A DNA stretch of 64,000 bases from Plectonema radiosum NIES-515 (lineage in GTDB: Bacteria; Cyanobacteriota; Cyanobacteriia; Cyanobacteriales; Nostocaceae): positions 1-64,000 of the forward strand of contig NZ_JAOWRF010000064.1 in assembly GCF_025753815.1 (NCBI RefSeq). Direction: 5' to 3'. Below, piece after piece: positions 28,223 through 35,144 of this stretch. A model generated the notes under the pieces. That model searched no databases and had not been told where the DNA came from. It saw only the letters and a list, made by a program, of their open reading frames with translations. How positions within the stretch are numbered: position 1 is the first letter of the stretch; each line of letters begins with the position of its first letter. Both the position numbers and the translations under genes were made by a program.

Positions 28223-28663
28223 GTGGAACTATCGTGTAAATCAGAATACGGAATTCTTGCCTTATTAGAGTTGGCAACTCATTACCAAAGCGGTGAACCA
28301 CTCCAAATTCGTACCATTGCGGCACAACAAAATATACCCGATCGCTATTTGGAACAACTGTTAGCAACTTTGAGACGTGGAGGTATAGTCAAAAGCCAAC
28401 GCGGATCAAAAGGAGGCTATATCCTGTCGCGAGAACCTTGGAAAATAACACTTTTTGAGGTTATGGGATGTTTGGAAGGGTTAGATGTGAGGACGTGTGA
28501 TCAAGATGTCCAACCCAAAACTACTGTAGACAATGGTGTTATAGAAGATATCTGGCTTGAAGCACGTCAAGCAGCAAATGCAGTTTTACAAAAATACACG
28601 CTTCAGGATCTCCGTGAAAAACGAGATGCGAGGCGGCAGTTAGATATAATGTACTACATTTAG
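28223..28663 (+). CDS. Rrf2-family transcriptional regulator
   Basis: 146 residues from a GTG start at 28223 (MELSCKSEYGILALLELA), the normal Rrf2 beginning. The winged-helix domain includes LQIRTIAAQQNIPDRYLEQLLATLRRGGIVKSQRGSKGGY. Family members are iron-sulfur, redox or cysteine-metabolism sensors. The three-Cys cluster of IscR is absent; only Cys in VRTCDQD lies in the equivalent region, so a CymR-like, non-FeS mode is more likely. The upstream region holds repeats of the TAACTCCTAA type rather than an obvious operator. Confidence 0.9.
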   Translation: MELSCKSEYGILALLELATHYQSGEPLQIRTIAAQQNIPDRYLEQLLATLRRGGIVKSQRGSKGGYILSREPWKITLFEVMGCLEGLDVRTCDQDVQPKTTVDNGVIEDIWLEARQAANAVLQKYTLQDLREKRDARRQLDIMYYI

Positions 28664-28694
28664 TCAATGGTCAATAGTCAATAGGAAAAAACTT

Positions 28695-28931
28695 TTGACT
28701 GTTCACTCTCGACTAAATGCGAAAAAGACAAAGCGCACTAAAACTGACTTAGTGCGAGAATATATTCGTTATATTGAGAAGATAGATGACGTGATTACCG
28801 TAGCCGACGAAGCGATCGCCTACCGTCGCCGTTTGGCAAGATATACAAAAGCTATTATCTGGCATTTCCAGTGGCGCATTATATCTAGCAATTCCTGTCG
28901 CCCCATGATAAAAAAAATCAAGGGCGTTTAA
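28695..28931 (+). CDS. Small basic hypothetical protein
   Basis: 78 residues, TTG start at 28695 or possibly another start within the frame. It is strongly basic (NAKKTKRTKTDLVREYIRYI) and predicted helical. The N-terminal half reads like a conserved protein with a regular helix (VREYIRYIEKIDDVITVADEAIAYRRR). It follows the Rrf2 gene by 31 bp on the same strand. I do not recognise a family. Confidence 0.45.
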   Translation: MTVHSRLNAKKTKRTKTDLVREYIRYIEKIDDVITVADEAIAYRRRLARYTKAIIWHFQWRIISSNSCRPMIKKIKGV

Positions 28932-29029
28932 TTGTGATGATTCAAGTCAGTTTTGGAGAGAGGTATTTGAGTCCGCTGTTGTTCCAAGACTTAAATTCAT
29001 GCATTAACAGCTAACAATAAATTGGAGTA

Positions 29030-29725
29030 ATGGCATCTAATTACTACGAAACTCTTAAAGTAAGTCCGAATGCAAGCCAAGGGGAAATTAAGCAGGCTTA
29101 TCGCCGCTTAGTGAAATTATTTCATCCGGATACTAATCAACAAACAGCAGACCGCGAGCAAATTATACACATTAATGCAGCATATGAAGTTCTAGGCGAC
29201 CCACAAAGTCGCCTAAATTATGACCAAAAACTGCGCGACAAGTCCCAAAAATCTCAGGGCGATCGCCAACAGCGGACAGCTGCTGCTCAACAACGTTACA
29301 AAGCAGCAAGGCGAACCGGACGCGATATTGATGATCAAATTGAGGCATGGCTGCACCTAGTTTATCAACCAGTCAATCGCTTAGTTAGTGGTATTCTCGA
29401 TTCTCTAGAAGACCAAATTGATCAACTAGCCGCCGATCCCTTTGATGATGAACTATTAGAAGAATTCCAAGATTACTTAAACACCTGTCGAAATGACCTC
29501 AAGCAGGCGCAAATTAGTTTTCGTTCTCTACCGAATCCTCCAAGTTTAGCAAGAGCTGCGGCTCACCTTTACTACAGCCTGAATCGCATCGCCGATGGAC
29601 TTGACGAGTTAGAATATTTCCCCCTGAACTATGATGAGCATTATCTGCACACCGGGCACGAAATGTTCCGCATCGCCACAGGATTGTACCGTGAAGCGCA
29701 AGAATCTATAAATGTATATGTTTAG
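29030..29725 (+). CDS. J-domain (DnaJ-like) protein
   Basis: 231 residues. An N-terminal J domain (1-67) has the HPD motif at LFHPDTN and YEVLGDPQSRLNYDQKL. There is no Gly/Phe region or zinc finger, so it is a type III J protein that would stimulate a DnaK partner. The rest is helical, with LVYQPVNRLVSGILDSLEDQIDQLAADPFDDELLEE-type content that I cannot assign. The start at 29030 follows TTGGAGTA. Confidence 0.9.
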   Translation: MASNYYETLKVSPNASQGEIKQAYRRLVKLFHPDTNQQTADREQIIHINAAYEVLGDPQSRLNYDQKLRDKSQKSQGDRQQRTAAAQQRYKAARRTGRDIDDQIEAWLHLVYQPVNRLVSGILDSLEDQIDQLAADPFDDELLEEFQDYLNTCRNDLKQAQISFRSLPNPPSLARAAAHLYYSLNRIADGLDELEYFPLNYDEHYLHTGHEMFRIATGLYREAQESINVYV

Positions 29726-29802
29726 TCATTGGTGACATGTTAGTAGTTATTTGTTAGTGGGAGCGTGGTTATGGGAGTAAAGAATATCATCGGACTGCTT
29801 TA

Positions 29803-29868
29803 CCACTAACAACTAACCATCAACAACTAACAATTAACCACCAACAATTAACAACTAACAATTAACAA
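29803..29868. repeat. Tandem CAACAACTAA/CAATTAAC repeat
   Basis: About eight degenerate 7-14 bp units of the type ACAACTAAC/ACAATTAAC lie between the J-domain gene and the PTPS gene. It is an STRR-like repeat without coding capacity. Confidence 0.8.
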
Positions 29869-29934
29869 AGGAATTAGTTTATCCTGGAAGAGGTGAAAGT
29901 TTAATAAATTTTAAATTCTGTTGACAGGATACTC

Positions 29935-30813
29935 ATGCAATGCATTGTTAATCGCCGCGCTCAGTTTTCGGCAAGTCATCGTTATTGGTTGCCAGAACTA
30001 AGTGAAGCCGAGAATATTGAGAAATTTGGCGCTTGTTCGCGATTTCCCGGACATGGACATAACTATGTTCTATTTGTCTCCCTAGCTGGGGAATTAGATG
30101 AATATGGCATGGTGCTGAATTTGTCTGATGTGAAAGAGGTAATTAAGCAAGAAGTTACAAGCCAACTAGACTTTTCTTATCTCAACGATGTGTGGACAGA
30201 ATTTCAACAAACTCTGCCCACTACAGAAAATATCGCACGAGTTATTTGGCAGCGGCTAGCACCCCGCTTGCCTGTAGTCCGCGTGCAGTTATTTGAACAT
30301 CCTGAACTTTGGGCAGATTATATAGGAAACTCAATGGAAGCTTACCTAACTACCAGCATACACTTTAGCGCCGCTCACAGATTGGCTCACCCGAACCTCA
30401 GCGACAAAGAGAACGCAGAGATTTACGGTAAATGCGCTCGGACTCACGGTCACGGACACAACTATCATTTAGAAGTTACCGTCAAAGGGGAAATTGACCC
30501 GCGCACCGGGATGATTGTAGATTTGGGTGCTTTGAATCAAGCGATAGAAGATTATGTTATTGAGCCATTCGACCACACCTTTTTAAATAAAGATATTGCA
30601 TACTTTGGCGAAGTAGTCCCCACTGCTGAGAATATCGCACTTTACATTAGTAATTTGTTGCGATCGCCTATTCAAGAATTGGGAGCAAAGCTTTACAAAA
30701 TTAAACTCATCGAGAGTCCCAATAACTCCTGCGAAATCTACTGCACCGACGACGAGTCAGAATCAAGCTCAACCAGTGCTGTAGAAAATCAGCGAGCTTT
30801 AATGCCTGTGTAG
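29935..30813 (+). CDS. Double-domain 6-pyruvoyl-tetrahydropterin synthase / QueD-family protein
   Basis: 292 residues made of two PTPS domains in tandem (about 1-135 and 140-275). Each has the zinc-binding His motifs (FSASHRYW and GHGHNY in the first, FSAAHRL and GHGHNY in the second) and the Cys before the second motif (GACSRFPGHGH; GKCARTHGHGH). The family turns dihydroneopterin triphosphate into 6-carboxy- or 6-pyruvoyl-tetrahydropterin for queuosine or pteridine synthesis. The catalytic Asp-His pair is present in domain 2 (EPFDHTFLN) but in domain 1 the His is replaced by Phe (QLDFSYLND), so domain 1 may be structural or altered. The fused arrangement is known in cyanobacteria. Confidence 0.88.
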   Translation: MQCIVNRRAQFSASHRYWLPELSEAENIEKFGACSRFPGHGHNYVLFVSLAGELDEYGMVLNLSDVKEVIKQEVTSQLDFSYLNDVWTEFQQTLPTTENIARVIWQRLAPRLPVVRVQLFEHPELWADYIGNSMEAYLTTSIHFSAAHRLAHPNLSDKENAEIYGKCARTHGHGHNYHLEVTVKGEIDPRTGMIVDLGALNQAIEDYVIEPFDHTFLNKDIAYFGEVVPTAENIALYISNLLRSPIQELGAKLYKIKLIESPNNSCEIYCTDDESESSSTSAVENQRALMPV

Positions 30814-30841
30814 CTCATGTCACATATAAATTGAACAATTA

Positions 30842-30893
30842 GGGTAGACGTAGCAGTGCTACGTCTCTACATTTTTTTCACTTTCTATGTCTA
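30842..30893. repeat. Partial MITE with palindrome between convergent genes
   Basis: GTAGACGTAGCAGTGCTACGTC-type palindrome (30844-30870) followed by TTCACTTTCTATGTCTA, the MITE right end also seen at 19250-19260. The left terminal repeat is missing. It abuts the stop of the PrsW-like gene. Confidence 0.7.
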
Positions 30894-30895
30894 GT

Positions 30896-31864
30896 TTAAA
30901 AATATTGCCGTTGCGCTGAACGTCTTAAATACCGATAAATTAGCCACGCTATCATTGCAAAAATCAGACTTAGCAGGAAGCGGGTAAATATAAACCCCAA
31001 AATATCAGGGTAAAAAAGTTGCGACAAACTTAAGGGACCCAGAATTCTTCCCATCAAAAAAAGCCCAAAAATAGCATTTCCACCTATAATCAGGGCAAAC
31101 AGCACTAAACCCCGTTGCCAGTTACGAAGCTTGGGTGTATACCCAGAAATCAAAGTAATCGGTGGTTTGCTTTGCACTTTTCGCAATAATTGCTCTAATC
31201 GCCAAAACATCCATAATAAAAACGGAAACAAAGCATAGCTGAGGAAGCTTAACGGTGCTGGGTAACGCCAAGCACTAGATAGAAAATTAACTAAAGCATG
31301 ACAAATTACTGAATTTAGCCAAGCGCTGGGAATAACTTTTTTGTATCGAGATAAACGAATGTATGAGCCAATAAATATTCCCAGGGCATAACCCCAAGGA
31401 GCAGAGAACAAAGCGTGGACAAGGGTTGCGATCGCACGCTCAAAAATTGTTGCCGTGCCATTGTCAAGGTAAATCCAGTTTTCTTCAGCGGTGAATCCAA
31501 GGGCAACAGCTATGGTAAAGAGAAAAACGCTACCGGGTCGTAATTGATACCTGCGTTGAAAATAGCAAGTTGGAACAACAACCGCTGCTAACTTGCAGCC
31601 TTCTTCTATTGGACCAATCTCCACAAGTTGCCGCAGGGCAATACCAGGAAGGGATCTATTCATCTGTTGCCAGTCTACAATCGAGTTGGCTACAGTTTCA
31701 AAAAGCCATTCTAGGCTCAAAGCGATGAAACCAAATATTGCCCCGATAATAAAGAACAATAGTAGTCGTAGCAAAGATGGGGCAGTGGAGACACGGTAAT
31801 AGTAGTAGATAAGAAGCAGCAGCGGTGGTATAACCGCATACAGCAGCAGAGATAAATCAGCCAC
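30896..31864 (-). CDS. PrsW-family intramembrane protease
   Basis: 322 residues, about eight or nine hydrophobic segments. The family motifs are visible: EEGCK (about 84-88), GFTAEEN (about 124-130), HALFSAPWG (about 149-157) and CHALVNF (about 188-194). PrsW proteins are membrane-embedded proteases related to the CAAX/CPBP group, first known for cleaving anti-sigma factors. The substrate here is unknown. Its start overlaps the stop of the upstream methyltransferase by 8 bp, so the two form an operon. Confidence 0.85.
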   Translation of the reverse strand: MADLSLLLYAVIPPLLLLIYYYYRVSTAPSLLRLLLFFIIGAIFGFIALSLEWLFETVANSIVDWQQMNRSLPGIALRQLVEIGPIEEGCKLAAVVVPTCYFQRRYQLRPGSVFLFTIAVALGFTAEENWIYLDNGTATIFERAIATLVHALFSAPWGYALGIFIGSYIRLSRYKKVIPSAWLNSVICHALVNFLSSAWRYPAPLSFLSYALFPFLLWMFWRLEQLLRKVQSKPPITLISGYTPKLRNWQRGLVLFALIIGGNAIFGLFLMGRILGPLSLSQLFYPDILGFIFTRFLLSLIFAMIAWLIYRYLRRSAQRQYF

Positions 31865-32780
31865 TCAACTGAGCAATTACGGTACGGTGACGGGGAGTGT
31901 TACGAGTGATGGTAGGTGCATTAAAACCTGCCGAAATCAGAGTTTGTTCAATGTCTAAGGCAAAATATTCGTCTAAATACGGTTCAGTACTTTTGAGCAG
32001 TGTCAAAATGTAAGGTGGCATCTGAGCGTAGATTTCCGATTTAGGATTCATATCCATGATTGCCAAATGTCCACCAGGACGCAGCAGGCGTCGCGCTTCT
32101 GCAAAAATATCTTTGGTTGCTGACTGGGGCAATTCGTGGCACATTAGAAAAATTGAGACTAAATCAAATGATGCATCTGATAGTCCAGTTGATTCGGCAG
32201 GTGCATGAACCCAATTTATTTTACAACAATTGTGTTGCTGTTCTCGGTAGTGGGCAACGGCTAAAAAGTAGGGAGATAAGTCTAAGCCTGTGATTTTGGC
32301 TTGGGGATAAATCTTTTGGAGGGCAAAGGTACTCAAACCCACACTGCAACCCATGTCTAGGATGTCTTGGGGTTCATGGGGAATTTGTGAAGAGAGGATA
32401 TCGTGGTAACTTTGACGCAATTTTGGATCGCCTTGGGCTTCAGCATCCTGCCATATTTTCGAGTGGACAGCGATCGCAGCGGGTTCTACTTCAAAAGCCG
32501 CTTGCCAGCTTAAATTTCCGGTTTCGTAAGCGTGGAATGAGGTGAGGTAGTATTCTGGGTAAGAAAGCTGGGGATTTTGGACTTCAGCTAAATCACTTTC
32601 CCAATTACGCGCTTTTAGTGTCTCTACTTCTTTTAACCAAGATACACCCATTTTTTCAGAGCGTTTGATCATCATTTGTCTGGCTTGGTGTTTGGCTAGG
32701 CTGTATAGCGGCTTAATTCCTAGGATACGATTTACCAAACGGGAGGTTAAGTCAGGAGAAGTTTTTACAGCAGCTGTCAT
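31857..32780 (-). CDS. Class I SAM-dependent methyltransferase
   Basis: 307 residues. The SAM-binding motif I is ILDMGCSVGLSTFAL, followed by the acidic ITGLDLSP and DLVSIFLMCHELP. About 130 helical residues precede the Rossmann domain, as in a cyanobacterial methyltransferase group of unknown substrate. It overlaps the PrsW-like gene by 8 bp, and the start ATG at 32780 is the first in frame. Confidence 0.88.
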   Translation of the reverse strand: MTAAVKTSPDLTSRLVNRILGIKPLYSLAKHQARQMMIKRSEKMGVSWLKEVETLKARNWESDLAEVQNPQLSYPEYYLTSFHAYETGNLSWQAAFEVEPAAIAVHSKIWQDAEAQGDPKLRQSYHDILSSQIPHEPQDILDMGCSVGLSTFALQKIYPQAKITGLDLSPYFLAVAHYREQQHNCCKINWVHAPAESTGLSDASFDLVSIFLMCHELPQSATKDIFAEARRLLRPGGHLAIMDMNPKSEIYAQMPPYILTLLKSTEPYLDEYFALDIEQTLISAGFNAPTITRNTPRHRTVIAQLSG

Positions 32781-32854
32781 AATTTAAATTTGGTTTAACT
32801 ATTTTTCTACTTTAGGCATGATAAAAGTCTATTTACCATAATGACAATCCGTAA

Positions 32855-32977
32855 TGGGAAGGGGGGAGATGGGGAGGAGGGGACTGCGTGATCAAGGGGG
32901 ACAAGGGGGACAAGGGGGACTGCGTGATCAAGGGGGATAAATGCCCAATGCCCAATGCCCAATGCCCTATGCCCAAT
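32855..32977. repeat. Low-complexity and STRR region
   Basis: It contains GGGGGACAA units flanked by two ACTGCGTGATCAAGG copies, then about five ATGCCCA heptamers (32941-32977). It fills the gap between the methyltransferase and DUF3352 genes and holds no gene. Confidence 0.85.
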
Positions 32978-32980
32978 TCG

Positions 32981-34639
32981 CTATTTCCCGGTTTTTGGTT
33001 TAAGTGCTAACAACATTTCTATTTGAGAGGTGGATTTGTCGAGACTGGTAGCAGTTACACCGAGTCCGCGAATGGAACTTAGGATGGCAGCAACTTCTGG
33101 GGGAATGGCTTGACCGAGGATGGCATAACGATTTACAAGAGAAACGGTTTTATCCATATCTACGTAGAGGAAGCCACCGTTAGGTTTTTGTAAAGAACTG
33201 GTGACGGCTTTAAAGTTGTCGCTGTTGTCGAGAGATTGATTTTTGGGGTCGGCGATCGCCTGAGCGATGGGACCACCTAACGCCACAAATATGGTATCTT
33301 GATCTAACCAACCATGTGCTAACAATGCACCTTGTTGGGGAATTTGCCATTCAGTTATATCTTTACCGCCGATATTTCTTTGGGCAACCTTGATTTTTTG
33401 GGTTTTAGCCAAATTATCTAGTTTGCTGAAGCTGGATTCAGCGGTTTTGCGATCGCTTGTGTCAAATACAAATGCTCCACCAACACCAAGTTGCGCTAAT
33501 ATACCTTGATTGGAAGGAATCGCTGCAAAACCAAATTCCCCATTCATCCAGCCAAAAATATCTTTATCTAAGTCAAAATTTACTGCTTTGAGCTGTCCAC
33601 GTGCTTGTTCGACTACTTGCTTAAATTCTGGATAATCTTTTGATTGTTCGACTACTGCTGACCACCAACTGCTGATCCCTTGTCCGTTAATTAGGGCTAA
33701 AGTATCACTGGGAAAGTTTGCTACTATTTTCGCGCTCGTGTTTTGATACTGAAATTTGCTGAGTTGCGGATCTAAATTGGCGATCGCTTTCATCCGCACT
33801 CCCCCATCATCAATCCCAATATCCGCTACCATCGATTTCACCTGCTTCAACTGCTTCAGCGTTTGTGGAGCTATTGTAGTTTGCGAATTTGTCGCTATTA
33901 ATTGCTGTACCATTCCCCCATAGTCTGGTACGTAAATTCGTGCTACAGTATTTTTGACATCTAAATTTGTCGTAAAAACGTTATTTGCGCCTGGTTTACT
34001 GGCAAAAGATGGTTGTCCTTTATACGTATCAATGGAATTTTCTACAGTTTGCTTTTCCGGAGCAAGTACCACATAAGTATTATTTAAAACTGCACTATAA
34101 GAGGGTTTACCCTTACCTGTAGTTTCGGTAATTTTCTCTCCTTTATAGTCAATTTCCTTTGTAGTTACGCCTTTTTCTTGCTTTAATTTTTTCCCAAAAT
34201 TTAAAGCAGCGAGTTTGTCCTTAATTCCCACCACCATCAAAATATTCGGTTCTCGTGTCGCTGGGGGAGTATTTGGAGTTGGGTTAGCTGGAGTTGATGG
34301 TAGCACAGCAATCATCACACCACCAACCCAAGGCTTTAAATCTTTTTCATAAGAAATATTACTTTCTGTGAGCAAATCTTTATTTAAGCTATCCAGACCT
34401 TTTGCGACTATTTTTTGTGCTTCTGGTGTGCCAAATTGTTGTAATTTAGCCCAAGCTTGAGGGTCGGTAGATATATAAGTTGCAATAAATGCCCCAGAAG
34501 GAACTATCTTAGCACTTGCCAAAGCGTCTGAACTATTGCCAGACGGGCCTTTTAGATACATATAAGCCGCTATACTTCCTGTCACAATTACAGCAGCGCT
34601 AATCCCAGGAATTAAAAATTTTGATTTAGTTTCGGGCAT
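32981..34639 (-). CDS. DUF3352 domain protein, membrane-anchored
   Basis: 552 residues. An N-terminal membrane anchor (FLIPGISAAVIVTGSIAAYMYL) is followed by a large soluble domain containing FIATYISTDPQAWAKLQQFG, and repeated VVGIKDKLAALNFGKKL- and VFDTSDRKTAESSFSKLDNL-type modules. This matches the cyanobacterial DUF3352 family, whose function is unknown. The mature domain is predicted outside the cytoplasm. The start at 34639 is first in frame and directly precedes the anchor. Confidence 0.85.
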   Translation of the reverse strand: MPETKSKFLIPGISAAVIVTGSIAAYMYLKGPSGNSSDALASAKIVPSGAFIATYISTDPQAWAKLQQFGTPEAQKIVAKGLDSLNKDLLTESNISYEKDLKPWVGGVMIAVLPSTPANPTPNTPPATREPNILMVVGIKDKLAALNFGKKLKQEKGVTTKEIDYKGEKITETTGKGKPSYSAVLNNTYVVLAPEKQTVENSIDTYKGQPSFASKPGANNVFTTNLDVKNTVARIYVPDYGGMVQQLIATNSQTTIAPQTLKQLKQVKSMVADIGIDDGGVRMKAIANLDPQLSKFQYQNTSAKIVANFPSDTLALINGQGISSWWSAVVEQSKDYPEFKQVVEQARGQLKAVNFDLDKDIFGWMNGEFGFAAIPSNQGILAQLGVGGAFVFDTSDRKTAESSFSKLDNLAKTQKIKVAQRNIGGKDITEWQIPQQGALLAHGWLDQDTIFVALGGPIAQAIADPKNQSLDNSDNFKAVTSSLQKPNGGFLYVDMDKTVSLVNRYAILGQAIPPEVAAILSSIRGLGVTATSLDKSTSQIEMLLALKPKTGK

Positions 34640-35144
34640 TGATGTTATCCTATTTTCCTCAAATTGTTACTGAGGCTTGTACAAGCGTCATGGTGGAGTT
34701 TGCTGATTTCTTGTTCTTTTGCACAAATGTAGCGTTATTTACTAGGGACTTTAGTAATACAAAGAACTCATTGTTTGGAAATTCCTCCAAGAATTACTTC
34801 AATGGGATGAGGAATGAATCCGTAAATGGTATGTTGTTAATTCCCAACTGCAAGCGATCGCGCTCTGGTCAGCTATTCTCAGCTATAGAAACGCTTTTCT
34901 AGTATTGACACTCCAGTCAAGCGATGGAAGCGTCAAGCGCTGTTAATCAAGTGTCAAAGGGGTGCGATCGCGCAAGCAGGTGGATTTATTGAAGACAGAT
35001 ACCAGAGGGAAACCTTCTTGTGGAACTGTCCTCCTTAACTAACGACCTAGCTGTGTTAATTTGGGCAAAAAACACTTCTATCGCTATTTGTCTTACCTAG
35101 ATTCAGTAAAAGTTTTCGTATCCGTTCAAGGTTAGTAAGTATCA
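34640..35144. other. Intergenic region with divergent promoters
   Basis: About 500 bp between the divergent DUF3352 and M1 peptidase genes. An 87-codon frame on the plus strand (34639-34902) shows no protein-like pattern and I do not call it. No repeat of the palindromic families is present. Confidence 0.55.

Noticed and set aside
34639-34902. 87-codon frame upstream of the M1 peptidase
   Set aside because: Its start overlaps the DUF3352 start on the other strand, there is no ribosome site, and the composition looks random.
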